A stretch of DNA of 64,000 bases from Rhizobium herbae (lineage in GTDB: Bacteria > Pseudomonadota > Alphaproteobacteria > Rhizobiales > Rhizobiaceae), in assembly GCF_017873135.1 (NCBI RefSeq), contig NZ_JAGGJV010000004.1:124001-188000 (forward strand). Reading direction: 5' to 3'. Positions 8,112 through 19,272 of the stretch are shown here, in pieces. Under the pieces are notes generated by a model. That model was not told the DNA's origin. It worked only from the letters and a program-made list of their open reading frames with translations, and did not search any database. The translations under genes and the position numbers were made by a program. Numbering within the stretch: position 1 is the stretch's first letter; every line of letters begins with the position of its first letter.

Positions 8112-9707
8112 TCAGTCGACGTTGAAGACCAGCGGCTTGGCGGCCCGGATCGCCGGGTTGGCGCGCAGCTTGTCGAGCACGTCTTCGGATACCGCGCCAT
8201 CGACATAGAGCAGCGCGATGGCATCGGCGCCGGCATTGTGACGGCCGAGCTGGAAGTTGGCGATGTTGACACCGGCATCGCCCAGCGTCATGCCGATGAA
8301 GCCGATCATGCCGGGAACGTCGGTATTGGTGATGTAGACCATGTGGTTACCGACATCGGCGTCGAGATTGATGTCCTTGATCTGGATGAAGCGCGGCTTG
8401 CCGTCCGAGAAGACCGTACCGGCAACCGAGCGCGTCTGGTTTTCAGTCGTCACCGTCAGCTTGATGTAGCCGTCGAAGACGCCCGACTTGTCGCGCTTGA
8501 CTTCGGACAGGATGATGCCCTTTTCCTTGATCATCACCGGTGCCGAAACCATGTTGACGTCGGCCACCTGCGCCCGGATGAGGCCCGCGAGTGCCGCACT
8601 CGTCAGCGCCTTGGTATTCATGCCGGCCGTCGCGCCGTCGTAGAGGATCTCGATTTCCTTGATGGCGCTTTCCGTCACCTGGCCGACAAAGGCGCCGAGA
8701 ACATCGGCAAGCCGGATGAACGGCTTCAGGAGCGGCGCTTCCTCGGCCGTGATCGACGGCATGTTGATGGCATTGGAGACGGCACCCTTGACGAGATAAT
8801 CCGACATCTGCTCGGCGACCTGCAGGGCGACATTTTCCTGCGCTTCCGTGGTGGAGGCGCCGAGATGCGGCGTGCAGACGACGTTCGGCAGGCCAAACAG
8901 CGGGCTTTCGGTGGCGGGCTCGACTTCGAACACGTCGAAACCGGCACCGGCGACATGACCGGACTTGATGGCGTCGGCAAGCGCATGCTCGTCGACGAGG
9001 CCCCCACGGGCGCAGTTGATGATGCGCACGCCGGGCTTGGTTTTAGCCAGCGCTTCGCGGTTGAGGATGCCGCGCGTCTTGTCGGTCATCGGCACGTGCA
9101 GGGTGATGAAATCGGCCTGGGCAAGCAGTTCGTCCAGCTCGACCTTGGTCACGCCCATCTCCTCGGCCCGTTCCTTCGACAGGAAGGGGTCATAGGCAAG
9201 CACGTGCATCTTCAGGCCGATGGCACGGGCGCAGACGATGCCGCCGATATTGCCGGCACCGATGACGCCGAGCGTCTTGCCGGTGATTTCGACACCCATG
9301 AATTTCGACTTTTCCCATTTGCCGGCCTGGGTCGACGTATCGGCCTGCGGCAGCTGGCGGGCGACGGCGAACATCAGCGCGATGGCATGTTCGGCCGTCG
9401 TGATCGAATTACCGAACGGCGTATTCATGACGATGATGCCGCGGCGCGAGGCGGCCGGGATATCGACATTGTCAACGCCGATGCCGGCGCGGCCGATCAC
9501 CTTGAGGTTGGTCGCAGCCGCGATCAGCTTCTCCGTCGCCTTGGTGGCGGAGCGGATGGCGAGACCGTCATAATTGCCGATGATCGCGGCAAGCTTTTCC
9601 TTGTCCTTACCGAGTTGCGGCTGGAAATCGACTTCGACGCCGCGATCGCGAAAGATCTGGACGGCAGTTTCCGAAAGTTCATCGGATACGAGTACGCGAG
9701 GTGCCAT
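8112..9707 (-). CDS. serA: D-3-phosphoglycerate dehydrogenase SerA
   Basis: 531 aa, the long form with an intervening domain and a C-terminal ACT domain. It oxidises 3-phosphoglycerate to 3-phosphohydroxypyruvate with NAD, the first step of serine synthesis. The NAD fold GVIGAGNIGG, catalytic Arg in NCARGGLVDE, and His in CTPHLGAST are visible. The ACT domain occupies the last ~75 residues (from 'NHMVYITNTDVPGMIGF') and in related enzymes binds serine for feedback control. It lies 77 bp downstream of serC in one operon; a short GC stem-loop (9755-9773) sits in that gap. Confidence 0.98.
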   Translation of the reverse strand: MAPRVLVSDELSETAVQIFRDRGVEVDFQPQLGKDKEKLAAIIGNYDGLAIRSATKATEKLIAAATNLKVIGRAGIGVDNVDIPAASRRGIIVMNTPFGNSITTAEHAIALMFAVARQLPQADTSTQAGKWEKSKFMGVEITGKTLGVIGAGNIGGIVCARAIGLKMHVLAYDPFLSKERAEEMGVTKVELDELLAQADFITLHVPMTDKTRGILNREALAKTKPGVRIINCARGGLVDEHALADAIKSGHVAGAGFDVFEVEPATESPLFGLPNVVCTPHLGASTTEAQENVALQVAEQMSDYLVKGAVSNAINMPSITAEEAPLLKPFIRLADVLGAFVGQVTESAIKEIEILYDGATAGMNTKALTSAALAGLIRAQVADVNMVSAPVMIKEKGIILSEVKRDKSGVFDGYIKLTVTTENQTRSVAGTVFSDGKPRFIQIKDINLDADVGNHMVYITNTDVPGMIGFIGMTLGDAGVNIANFQLGRHNAGADAIALLYVDGAVSEDVLDKLRANPAIRAAKPLVFNVD

Positions 9708-9784
9708 GAGAGGCCTCCATTGGTTTCGTCAAAAATTGAAAGGGTATGAAAGGACCGCGCCCTGTTGGCGCGGCCAGAATCCTG

Positions 9785-10963
9785 TCAGGCCGCAGCCTGG
9801 GAAAGCGTTGCCTTCTGGGTCGCAAAAGCCCAGTCGAACCAGGGCATCAGCGCCTTGAGATCCGAGGTCTCGATGGTCGCACCGGCCCAGATACGGAAAC
9901 CGGACGGCGCATCGCGGTAGGCACCGATATCGTTGGCGACACCCTGCTTTTCGAGAAGCGCGACCATGCCCTTGGCAAAGGCATCCTGCCCGGCGGCATC
10001 GAGAGCGGCGACGTCGGCGTCAACGATCTTCAGGCAGACCGAGGTGTTCGACTGCGTGGCCGGATCGATTGCGAGGTTGGCGATCCACTCCGTCTTGGCG
10101 ACGAAATCATCGATGGCCTTTGCGTTGGCATCGGCCCGGGCGATCAGCGCCTTGAGACCGCCGAGCGACTTCGCCCAGTTGAGCGCATCGATATAATCCT
10201 CGACGCAGAGCATCGACGGCGTGTTGATCGTCTCGCCCTGGAAGATGCCCTCGATGATCTTGCCGCCCTTGGTCATGCGGAAGATCTTCGGCAGCGGCCA
10301 GGCCGGTTCATAGCTCTCAAGACGCTCGACAGCGCGCGGCGAAAGGATGAGGATGCCGTGCGCGCCCTCGCCGCCCAGAACCTTCTGCCAGGAGAAGGTG
10401 ACGACATCGAGCTTGGCGAAGTCGAGGTCCTGAGCGAATGCGGCGGACGTCGCGTCGCAGATGGTCAGACCCTTGCGGTCGGCTGGAATGAAATCGGCAT
10501 TCGGAACACGGACGCCAGATGTGGTGCCGTTCCAGGTGAAGACGACGTCGCGATCGAAATTGACCTGGCTGAAATCGACCAGCTTGCCGTAGTCGGCGAC
10601 GAACTTGCGGGTGTCGGGGAGCTTCAGCTCCTTGACGACATCGGAAACCCAGCCGGATCCGAAGCTTTCCCAGGCGACCATGTCGACGCCACGGGGCCCA
10701 AGCAGCGACCAGAGCGCCATCTCGACGGCGCCGGTGTCGGACGCAGGCACGATGCCGATGCGGTAGTCCGGCGGCACTTGCAGAATTTCGCGGGTAAGGT
10801 CGATCGCCTGCTTCAGCTTGCTCTTGCCAACCTTGGCACGGTGCGAGCGCCCGAGGGCTGCATCGGAGAGCGCATCAAGCGACCAACCGGGGCGCTTGGA
10901 GCAGGGACCAGAAGAAAAATGGGTGTTTGCCGGACGCAATTCCGGTGTCGCAGGGGTCGTCAT
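9785..10963 (-). CDS. serC: Phosphoserine aminotransferase SerC
   Basis: 392 aa. It converts 3-phosphohydroxypyruvate and glutamate to phosphoserine (second step of serine synthesis; also used for vitamin B6). The PLP-binding Lys is in '[14 protein letters not shown]', about residue 194. The protein belongs to the longer alphaproteobacterial SerC type beginning '[18 protein letters not shown]'. The ATG at 10963 has GGAAGGA 8 nt upstream, located in the loop of a leader hairpin; TTG at 10966 is rejected. It is the first gene of serC-serA and is preceded by a promoter and a serC-type leader RNA. Confidence 0.97.
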   Translation of the reverse strand: MTTPATPELRPANTHFSSGPCSKRPGWSLDALSDAALGRSHRAKVGKSKLKQAIDLTREILQVPPDYRIGIVPASDTGAVEMALWSLLGPRGVDMVAWESFGSGWVSDVVKELKLPDTRKFVADYGKLVDFSQVNFDRDVVFTWNGTTSGVRVPNADFIPADRKGLTICDATSAAFAQDLDFAKLDVVTFSWQKVLGGEGAHGILILSPRAVERLESYEPAWPLPKIFRMTKGGKIIEGIFQGETINTPSMLCVEDYIDALNWAKSLGGLKALIARADANAKAIDDFVAKTEWIANLAIDPATQSNTSVCLKIVDADVAALDAAGQDAFAKGMVALLEKQGVANDIGAYRDAPSGFRIWAGATIETSDLKALMPWFDWAFATQKATLSQAAA

Positions 10964-11013
10964 CAAAGCTATCCTTCCAGATAGAAAGCCTCTCGTTAGG
11001 GAGAGGTGGCCTG
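10964..11013 (-). promoter_or_regulatory. serC leader RNA: two tandem hairpins, the second enclosing the ribosome site
   Basis: On the minus strand the ~50-nt leader contains CCTCTC-N6-GAGAGG (11006 to 10989) then CTATC-TGGAAG-GATAG (10984 to 10969). The loop of the second hairpin holds most of the GGAAGGA ribosome site. This matches the arrangement described for the serC RNA motif upstream of serC in Alphaproteobacteria, a candidate cis-regulator with unproven ligand. Membership of the motif is by architecture from memory and was not scored. Confidence 0.6.
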
Positions 11014-11019
11014 CCGCCG

Positions 11020-11048
11020 TGAATATGGCGGAGCGGGAAGGAAGTCAA
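11020..11048 (-). promoter_or_regulatory. serC-serA promoter
   Basis: On the minus strand, TTGACT (11048-11043) and TATTCA (11025-11020) are separated by exactly 17 bp, a good sigma70-type match. Transcription would start near 11013, directly before the leader hairpins. Confidence 0.6.
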
Positions 11049-11116
11049 GAATGATATGTCGCTGTTGAAAAGATTTTTGACGTTGCGAGCATGGTCGGGG
11101 TCGCCGGCGGCCTCGC

Positions 11117-11926
11117 CTACCAAAGCGACAGCCGCAGACCCGCGCGAATTTCGTGGCGGCCGAGGCCGTCGTCGAGGCCGTCAATGTCGCTGCTGCCGAA
11201 TATGTCGCCATCGGCAATCTGCGAATAGCGGTAGCCGACATCGAGCTTCAACCGTTCCGTCATGTCGTAGGAAACGCCGGCCATCAGCGCATAGGTGAAG
11301 CGCCAGCTGCTATCGCCGTCGAAGGACTGGTTGACGGGAGCAGCGCCGGAGCAGCCGGCAGCGCCGGGCACGCAGCTGGTGCGGAGCGCGACATCACTCC
11401 AGCGAAACTGCGTTACACCAAGGCCCGCGCCGACATAAGGGGTGAGGCCTGCCACGGTCGCGATATCGACATAGCCGTTTGCCATGAGGCCCATTGCCTT
11501 GTAATCGGCCCCCAGACGCCCCGCGCAGGTCGTGCCGGCCGCTTCGCCGCCGCAGGGAATGTCCGCCTCTCCCGACCCGTTGACGTCTCCTTCGAAATAG
11601 TCGCCGGTCAGGTCAGCACGGAACATGTCGTTGAACTGATATCCGACGCCCAGGGAGCCGGAAAACGGCTTGTCGAAATTTGCGTCGAAGGACGCCGAGT
11701 TCGTAGCACCAGTGCCGGCGTCGAACAGGCGAAGCGAAGGATCGCCTCCGTCGGTCCAGCCGGCATAACCGAGATCGCCACGCAGATAAAAGCCCTGCGT
11801 GCCGGATTCCGCCGCCGATATGGTGACTTCCGGCGCATTGAAGAGATCGTCCGCCGCAATCGCCTCGCCACTGGCAAGCAGCAGCGTGAGCGCAGATGCA
11901 TTGAGAAGAGCGTGCCGCCAGTTCAT
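11117..11926 (-). CDS. Outer-membrane beta-barrel protein (Omp25/RopB-like family, 269 aa)
   Basis: The ATG at 11926 (AAGGA 8 nt upstream) is followed by a signal peptide, NWRHALLNASALTLLLASGE with cleavage near AIAADD. The mature part has alternating amphipathic strands typical of small OMP beta-barrels ('GFYLRGDLGYAG', 'GSLGVGYQFNDMFRADLTGD', 'YVGAGLGV', 'LKLDVGYRY') and ends on an aromatic residue (W), as outer-membrane insertion signals do. Two Cys pairs lie in predicted loops. It is a paralogue of the next gene. A TTAA-N7-TTAA CtrA-type box lies 88 bp upstream. An in-frame upstream start would add 8 residues. Confidence 0.88.
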   Translation of the reverse strand: MNWRHALLNASALTLLLASGEAIAADDLFNAPEVTISAAESGTQGFYLRGDLGYAGWTDGGDPSLRLFDAGTGATNSASFDANFDKPFSGSLGVGYQFNDMFRADLTGDYFEGDVNGSGEADIPCGGEAAGTTCAGRLGADYKAMGLMANGYVDIATVAGLTPYVGAGLGVTQFRWSDVALRTSCVPGAAGCSGAAPVNQSFDGDSSWRFTYALMAGVSYDMTERLKLDVGYRYSQIADGDIFGSSDIDGLDDGLGRHEIRAGLRLSLW

Positions 11927-12013
11927 TGGTACCGTCCTTGGAAAAGCCATCCGCGGCGGCGGGATTGACCCTTACCGCTCGCGTCTCCGAGCGTTAATCA
12001 TCGCATCGACCGG

Positions 12014-12028
12014 TTAACCTCAGGTTAA
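12014..12028. promoter_or_regulatory. CtrA-like box upstream of the first OMP gene
   Basis: TTAA-CCTCAGG-TTAA, a full match to the TTAA-N7-TTAA core of alphaproteobacterial CtrA sites, 88 bp before the ATG at 11926. A further TTAA follows at 12038-12041. Function inferred from the motif only. Confidence 0.5.
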
Positions 12029-12065
12029 GCATGCTTCTTAACCACTGCGGCCCCGCAGAAACGGA

Positions 12066-12094
12066 AAAGGCCGCCCCGAAACCGGACGGCCTTT
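12066..12094 (-). terminator. Intrinsic terminator of the second OMP gene
   Basis: On the minus strand AAAGGCCG pairs with CGGCCTTT around a 13-nt loop and runs into TTTT. It lies ~22 nt after the stop at 12116. Confidence 0.7.
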
Positions 12095-12115
12095 GAAAGG
12101 GATGTGCCGTGGAGC

Positions 12116-12937
12116 TTACTTGTAGACAGCAGGCTCGGCCGGTGGAACGTAGGCTTCCGGGCAGCCGCCGAAGGAGTAGCGCAGACCGGCGCGGGCTTCG
12201 TGCACATAGATACCCTCGTCCGAACCAGGGCCGCTATTGGCGTTGTAGCCGAACATGTCGCCACCCAGCACGTGGCGGAAACGATAGCCGACATCGGCCT
12301 TCAGATTGCAGGTCAGGTCGATCGCCGTACCGGCCATCAGGCCGTAGGTGAAGCGCCACTTGCTGCGGCCGTCATGCTCGAAAGTCGGATCGCAATTGGC
12401 CGGATTGCCGGTTTCGCAGCTCGTGTTGCGCAGCTTGTCCCAGCGAACCTGCGTGCCACCGATACCGGCACCGACATAGGGCGTGAAGGAACCGTAAGTG
12501 CCAATGTCTACATAAGCGTTGGCCATCAGGCTCCAGGCGGCGATTGCCGAAACATCGCGCGAGGTACAGGCGACGGCGACACCGCAGCCACCTGTTGTCG
12601 ATCCCTCGAAATCGGCGTTGCCGAGATAGTCGAGCGTCACGTCGGTGCGCAGGTAGTTGTTGATCTGGTAACCGACACCGCCGCCGATCGTCCAGGTGTC
12701 GTCAAGATCTGCCTCATCGAAGTCCCGAACGGAGCGGCCCGGCCCTTGGTAGAAATGGGCGCCGCGAAGATTGGTGAAGGCATAACCGACGTCACCGCGC
12801 AGATACCAGCCACTGGCCTCGGTGATCTGAACCGGCTCTGCGATCGGCTGCTCGATGGGCGGCTCATAAAAGTCCGCGGCGAAGGTCGCAGTGCCGCCGA
12901 GCATAGCTGCAACAACGCCAATCAAAATAGTCTTCAT
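12116..12937 (-). CDS. Outer-membrane beta-barrel protein (Omp25/RopB-like family, 273 aa)
   Basis: An N-terminal signal peptide (KTILIGVVAAMLGGTATFAA, cleaved before DFYEPP) is followed by a Pro/Glu-rich linker and a beta-barrel: 'GWYLRGDVGYAFTNLRG', 'WTIGGGVGYQINNYLRTDV', 'YVGAGIGGTQVRWDKL', 'CNLKADVGYRFRHV'. Motifs line up one for one with the neighbouring paralogue, so a tandem duplication is likely. After the last strand (AGLRYSFGG) there is a short PAEP-rich tail, unusual for a barrel C-terminus. The start has GGAGTGAG upstream. A CtrA-type box lies 89 bp upstream. Such proteins are abundant surface proteins in rhizobia. Confidence 0.88.
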   Translation of the reverse strand: MKTILIGVVAAMLGGTATFAADFYEPPIEQPIAEPVQITEASGWYLRGDVGYAFTNLRGAHFYQGPGRSVRDFDEADLDDTWTIGGGVGYQINNYLRTDVTLDYLGNADFEGSTTGGCGVAVACTSRDVSAIAAWSLMANAYVDIGTYGSFTPYVGAGIGGTQVRWDKLRNTSCETGNPANCDPTFEHDGRSKWRFTYGLMAGTAIDLTCNLKADVGYRFRHVLGGDMFGYNANSGPGSDEGIYVHEARAGLRYSFGGCPEAYVPPAEPAVYK

Positions 12938-13025
12938 GGCCTCACTCCAATACTTCTTGTTGCTTGGTCAGCCGGCAGACCGGCCTCCAATAAATGGTGT
13001 TGGTGTGGATCATGGATAGGAAAGG

Positions 13026-13041
13026 TTAAGGTCCGATTAAC
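13026..13041. promoter_or_regulatory. CtrA-like box upstream of the second OMP gene
   Basis: TTAA-GGTCCGA-TTAAC matches the TTAA-N7-TTAAC consensus and also reads as TTAA-N7-TTAAC on the other strand. It lies 89 bp before the ATG at 12937, the same distance as the box before the paralogue. Confidence 0.55.
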
Positions 13042-13117
13042 TACAAAAATTTACCGTAACTGTTAATGATTTTGATTCATTGCCAAGCAACCCGGCTGCG
13101 CCGACGTAACAACGGAC

Positions 13118-13143
13118 AAAAAAAGACCGGGCAAAACCCGGCC
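13118..13143 (-). terminator. Intrinsic terminator of glmM
   Basis: On the minus strand GGCCGGG-TTTTG-CCCGGTC is followed by seven T. It starts ~31 nt after the glmM stop. Confidence 0.88.
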
Positions 13144-13173
13144 TTCTTCACGTCTCTTCAACAGATGGAAAGA

Positions 13174-14526
13174 TCAGGGGACGTTGCGCAAGCCGCCGAT
13201 CACGCCGATCAGTTCGTCGACGATCCGCTCGACCTGGGCCCGGTCATCGCCTTCCGCCATGACGCGGATCAACGGTTCGGTGCCGGACGGACGGATCAAC
13301 AGCCGGCCGTTCTTGGCAAGCTCGGCCTCCGCGTCAGCGATCGCCTGGCGAACGGTGACATTTTCGAGCGACATGCCGGTCGAAACCCGGACATTCTTGA
13401 GAACCTGCGGCACCGGTTCGAAGCGATGGCAAACCTCGCTGACGGATTTGCCCTGACGCTTGACACAGGCGAGAATTTGCAACGCGGCCACGAGACCGTC
13501 GCCGGTGGTGCCGAAATCGGAAAGAACGAGATGGCCGGATTGCTCACCGCCGACGTTGAAGCCATGCTGGCGCATGTGTTCGACGACGTAGCGGTCGCCA
13601 ACCTTGGTGCGATGCAGGTCGAGGCCGCGGCAGTTGAGGTAGCGCTCCAGGCCAAGATTGGACATCACGGTGGCAACGATGCCGCCGCCCTTGAGCATGC
13701 CATCCGCCGCCCAACTATCGGCGATCACCGCCATCAGCTGGTCGCCATCGATAACGGTACCGTTCTCGTCGACGATCAGCACGCGATCGGCGTCGCCATC
13801 GAGCGCGATACCGATGTCGGCACGCACCTCATGCACCTTCTTCGACAGCGTCGCCGGATGGGTCGATCCGCAGTCGAGGTTGATATTGGTACCGTTCGGC
13901 TCGTTCCCGATCGTCACGACATCGGCGCCGAGTTCCCAAAGGGCCAGCGGGGCGACCTTGTAGGCGGCGCCGTTGGCGCAATCGATCGCGACCCTCAAGC
14001 CTTGCAGCGTCACGTCACGCGGCAACGTGCGCTTGGCATGCTCGATATAACGATAGATATCGCCCTCGACACGCTTGGCGCGGCCGATCTCGTGCGACTT
14101 GGCGAGCTGTGCCGTCATGTCCTTATCGAGCAGCTCCTCGATATGTGCTTCGATCTCGTCGGAAAGCTTGTAGCCGTCCGGGCCGAACAGTTTGATGCCA
14201 TTGTCCTCGAAGGGATTGTGCGAGGCGGAAATCATCACGCCGACATCGGCGCGCAGCGACCGGGTGAGCATGGCCACGCCAGGGGTCGGGATCGGCCCCA
14301 AAAGGAAGACATCGAGTCCCGCGGCCGTAAAACCGGCCACCAGCGCATTTTCCAGCATGTAGCCGGACAGCCGCGTGTCCTTGCCGATCACCACCCGGTG
14401 GCGATGCGCGCCATTGCGGAAGATCGTGCCAACGGCGATACCGACGCGCATCGCAAGATCCGGCGTCATCGGAAACACGTTCGACTGCCCGCGGATACCA
14501 TCCGTACCGAAATATTTGCGTTTCAT
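13174..14526 (-). CDS. glmM: Phosphoglucosamine mutase GlmM
   Basis: 450 aa, normal family length. It interconverts glucosamine-6-P and glucosamine-1-P on the way to UDP-GlcNAc for peptidoglycan and LPS. The active-site loop [12 protein letters not shown] places the phosphorylated Ser at residue 102. The metal loop DGDADR and C-terminal phosphate-binding '[15 protein letters not shown]' are present. I chose ATG at 14526 ([13 protein letters not shown], the classic GlmM N-terminus); the frame is open a little further upstream. In many relatives glmM follows ftsH directly; here a terminator separates them, so glmM probably has its own promoter. Confidence 0.98.
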   Translation of the reverse strand: MKRKYFGTDGIRGQSNVFPMTPDLAMRVGIAVGTIFRNGAHRHRVVIGKDTRLSGYMLENALVAGFTAAGLDVFLLGPIPTPGVAMLTRSLRADVGVMISASHNPFEDNGIKLFGPDGYKLSDEIEAHIEELLDKDMTAQLAKSHEIGRAKRVEGDIYRYIEHAKRTLPRDVTLQGLRVAIDCANGAAYKVAPLALWELGADVVTIGNEPNGTNINLDCGSTHPATLSKKVHEVRADIGIALDGDADRVLIVDENGTVIDGDQLMAVIADSWAADGMLKGGGIVATVMSNLGLERYLNCRGLDLHRTKVGDRYVVEHMRQHGFNVGGEQSGHLVLSDFGTTGDGLVAALQILACVKRQGKSVSEVCHRFEPVPQVLKNVRVSTGMSLENVTVRQAIADAEAELAKNGRLLIRPSGTEPLIRVMAEGDDRAQVERIVDELIGVIGGLRNVP

Positions 14527-14785
14527 AAAAACTCCAATTCTTGTCAAAGACGCCAACACACCATCGCCGACAGGCCCATCAGGGAGCCACTTTCAGCAAT
14601 ATCGGCTTGCCGGGTCGCATCTTGCCGGCATGGATGCCCCAGATTGCGATCACGCGGAAAACTGCGCCTGCGTATTCTTGCCATAAAACATTCGCAACAG
14701 CATCCTGCTTGTATCATCAGAATTCATTACAGCATGTTACCAATAGGGAACCTGCCGAAACTATATTGATCCATTTGGAGCAAAG
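14527..14785. other. Intergenic region upstream of glmM, no gene seen
   Basis: About 260 bp between the glmM start and the ftsH terminator. It is less GC-rich around 14680-14770. I see no conserved small ORF or convincing -35/-10 pair. It should hold the glmM promoter. Confidence 0.5.
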
Positions 14786-14817
14786 AAAAACCGCCGCACC
14801 TCAAGGAGCGGCGGTTT
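14786..14817 (-). terminator. Intrinsic terminator of ftsH
   Basis: On the minus strand AAAACCGCCGC pairs with GCGGCGGTTTT around a 10-nt loop, followed by a T-rich tract. It starts ~28 nt after the ftsH stop. Confidence 0.9.
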
Positions 14818-14844
14818 TATTTCGGTTTTGTACTCCGTACAAGT

Positions 14845-16788
<1,944 letters not shown>

Positions 16789-16883
16789 CGAACTCCCCGG
16801 AACCTCTGTCGCAACCCGCAATGATTTGTGGCTGCATTCTTGCGCCTAACATAGGGTTGCGTGACCGGCTTGCCAAGGCAAAC

Positions 16884-18287
16884 TCAGGCCCAAGCTGTCT
16901 TTTCCGTCAAAACATCGTGAACCGGAGGAGCAAGATACCGGTCACGGCCAAAGAGTGTGGCGATGCTATTGGCCATCATCAGGTCGAAACACGGCAAAAA
17001 GGTGTCGTAAAGGCTAATACTGCTTTCGATGCGGGGTGTTGACGGCAAAGACAGGGGGGCGTCCGGGCGTTCCTCCGGCGGCTGCGCCGGCGCCCATGTC
17101 AACGCCGATTTGACAGCGCGCTTGGTCACCGGCTCCGGCAGACCTGCGGCAATCAGTCTCGCGCGAAGTTCGGCCGTTTCGCCTCCAGCACCAACCACGA
17201 TGGACTCCGGACTGTCGTTGGCAACGAGAAAGCGCCCATCCCATATCTCTTTCTGACCGGGTTGAACAACGATCTCGGGCAGATCCCTTGCCTCGCGATA
17301 GAGATATGCCCCCGAACGGCGCACGTCGAAAACCACGCGGCCGGCCGTCATGCGCCCGCCCTCCCCACCCGTGAGAAACGCCGTAAGCCGCCTTGCTGTC
17401 TCGCGACCGGCAAGATACGGGCGCCCACCAATCACCGCAGTGACCGCAAGCACCGCACGTCTGCAATCCGGATTGGCCATATCCGCGACGAGAGCCCGAT
17501 CGAGCCGTGCCGCGAGGCCTTCGAAAACGGTGACCTGCGTGCCAAGCAGGCTGGCCGCGCGTTCGCTGGAGCGTCGGCGCGCTTCGCCGGCATCAACAAA
17601 CACATCCATCGCAGCGCGGATATCGCCGCCCATCGAATGCCGGACCCTGACGCGCTCGAAACTCGAATTGCTATTGCTCGGGTCATCGAGCCACCCCTCG
17701 CCCCGCGCCTTGAGATAGTCGCGAATCTCGGCCCGACGCAGACTGAGGAACGGCCGCAGCACCCAGGCGCGGCGATCGACAAGCACCCCGGCCGCCATTC
17801 CGGCAAGGCCGGGTGCATCCGGCTCCGAGCGGCCCTGCCGCATGGTGATGGTTTCAGCCTGATCGTCGGCTGTATGGCCCGTCACAAGGCACAAAGCAGC
17901 CATTTCCTGCGCGGCATCGGCCAAGAGGCTGTAGCGCACTGCACGAGCAGCGGCCTGGATGCCGGTCGCCGGTTTTTCCCCCTGCCAGCGACGGACACTA
18001 TGGCGAATACCTCTTTCGGCACAGAAAGCCGCGACGGCGCGCGCTTCATCTGCGGATTCCGGCCGCAATGCGTGATCGATCGTGCAGGCCGACAGAGAAA
18101 ACGCCGAAAGGCCGCCACGCATGATCGCTTCATGCAGTGCCAGAAGCAGCCCCTTCGAATCGCTACCGCCGGAAACGGCAACGAGGATCAGGCCGGGTGT
18201 CTTGCCCGTTGTCTTGAAGGTGGAGAGAAACTGTTTTGCCGCTTCGACGGCGGCGTGCGGCGCAGCGCGGTCCGCCTCAGCAGGCAA
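16884..18287 (-). CDS. tilS: tRNA(Ile)-lysidine synthase TilS
   Basis: 467 aa. It modifies C34 of tRNA-Ile(CAU) to lysidine with ATP and lysine, changing codon reading from AUG to AUA. The N-type ATP-pyrophosphatase P-loop VAVSGGSDSKG is at ~36-46, followed by 'DHALRPESADEARAV' and 'TGHTADDQAET', both typical. The C-terminal half is less conserved, as usual. The start is TTG at 18287, which lies 11 nt inside the end of cpoB, so the two are translationally coupled. ftsH follows on the same strand. Confidence 0.95.
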   Translation of the reverse strand: MPAEADRAAPHAAVEAAKQFLSTFKTTGKTPGLILVAVSGGSDSKGLLLALHEAIMRGGLSAFSLSACTIDHALRPESADEARAVAAFCAERGIRHSVRRWQGEKPATGIQAAARAVRYSLLADAAQEMAALCLVTGHTADDQAETITMRQGRSEPDAPGLAGMAAGVLVDRRAWVLRPFLSLRRAEIRDYLKARGEGWLDDPSNSNSSFERVRVRHSMGGDIRAAMDVFVDAGEARRRSSERAASLLGTQVTVFEGLAARLDRALVADMANPDCRRAVLAVTAVIGGRPYLAGRETARRLTAFLTGGEGGRMTAGRVVFDVRRSGAYLYREARDLPEIVVQPGQKEIWDGRFLVANDSPESIVVGAGGETAELRARLIAAGLPEPVTKRAVKSALTWAPAQPPEERPDAPLSLPSTPRIESSISLYDTFLPCFDLMMANSIATLFGRDRYLAPPVHDVLTEKTAWA

Positions 18288-19272
18288 GGCGGCTCTGTTC
18301 GCTGGTGACCTTGGCCTTCACCGCCGGCGAGGCCTTCGGATAGCGTTTGTTGACCTCGCGCAGCGTGGCGCAGGCCGTGTCCTTGTTGTCGAGAGCGGCA
18401 AGCGACATGCCGAGTTTCAGCAGCATTTCAGGCGCCTTCGGCGATTTGCCATAGGCCTGGTGCGCATTCAGGAATGTTTTGGCGGAATCGTTGAACTTGC
18501 CCTGGGAATACTGCGCCTCGCCCATCCAGAAGCTGGCATCGGCTGCCTTTTCGCCTTTCGGGAACGCCTCGAGATAGCTGCGGAATTCGTTTTCGGCCTG
18601 GCTGTAATCACCCGTCAGTACGTGGCCATAGGCCGACTGATAGAGATCGCCGGGATTGTCGAGCGCCGCCGTCTGCTGCTGGGTATCCGGGGTCTGGTTG
18701 ATGCCCTGGTCGACGCCTGGCAGCGTCGTTTCGAGACTCGACGTGTCCCGGGTTGCGGCAACCGGATTGCCGTTTTTATCGAATTCGATCTGGCCGAGCG
18801 TCGAGGGTGGAGCGCCGGCATTCGCACCGTCAGCGATAACCGATCCCAAACCTGCGTTGGGATCGATTGCCGTTGCTTGATCAGTCGTTGCCGGAGCGGT
18901 GCCGGATGCCTGATCATTCGTACGCGGTGTTTCCAGCTGGCTCTTCTTGGTGGAGCCGGACTTGCCGTTTTCCAGATCCTGGAAACGGAACTCGTTGTCC
19001 TCCTGGAACTTGCGGATCTGCTCCTGCATCTGCAGAAGCTGGAAACTCATTTCCTCGATACGCCCGTTGAGCGAGCGGATCGTTTCCTCAAGCTGCCCGA
19101 TGCGTCCAACCTCGTTCGACTGGACTTTCAGCAGCGGCGCCTTATCCGGCGACTGGTTTTCGCCGTGAATGACGCGGTTAAACAGCGCCGAAAGCGGCAT
19201 GGCGGCGACTGTCTGCCCAAAACCCGCAAAGGCGGTCAGGCCGATCATTCCCGCCACGACAAAATGTTTCAT
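18277..19272 (-). CDS. cpoB: Tol-Pal system protein CpoB/YbgF
   Basis: 331 aa periplasmic protein. A signal peptide (MKHFVVAGMIGLTAFAGFG, cut near VAA-MP) is followed by a coiled coil at ~55-105 ('EETIRSLNGRIEEMSFQLLQ'), a Gly/Thr/Gln-rich linker, and tetratricopeptide repeats in the last ~130 residues beginning LYQSAYGHVLTGDYSQAENE. In E. coli CpoB couples peptidoglycan synthesis by PBP1B with Tol-driven outer-membrane constriction. Here it is apart from pal because an oppositely oriented hydrolase lies between them. It starts an operon with tilS. Confidence 0.95.
   Translation of the reverse strand: MKHFVVAGMIGLTAFAGFGQTVAAMPLSALFNRVIHGENQSPDKAPLLKVQSNEVGRIGQLEETIRSLNGRIEEMSFQLLQMQEQIRKFQEDNEFRFQDLENGKSGSTKKSQLETPRTNDQASGTAPATTDQATAIDPNAGLGSVIADGANAGAPPSTLGQIEFDKNGNPVAATRDTSSLETTLPGVDQGINQTPDTQQQTAALDNPGDLYQSAYGHVLTGDYSQAENEFRSYLEAFPKGEKAADASFWMGEAQYSQGKFNDSAKTFLNAHQAYGKSPKAPEMLLKLGMSLAALDNKDTACATLREVNKRYPKASPAVKAKVTSEQSRLAC

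Noticed and set aside
7245-9749. Very long open frame (834 codons) on the + strand opposite the GNAT and serA genes
   Set aside because: It is the antisense shadow of GC-rich serA. The serA frame has full family motifs; the opposite frame is Arg/Asp/Gly-rich with no domain.
9755-9773. Terminator between serC and serA
   Set aside because: The stem is only 6 bp and is followed by a weak T-tract; the two genes are a known operon, so I treat it as an intercistronic hairpin at most.
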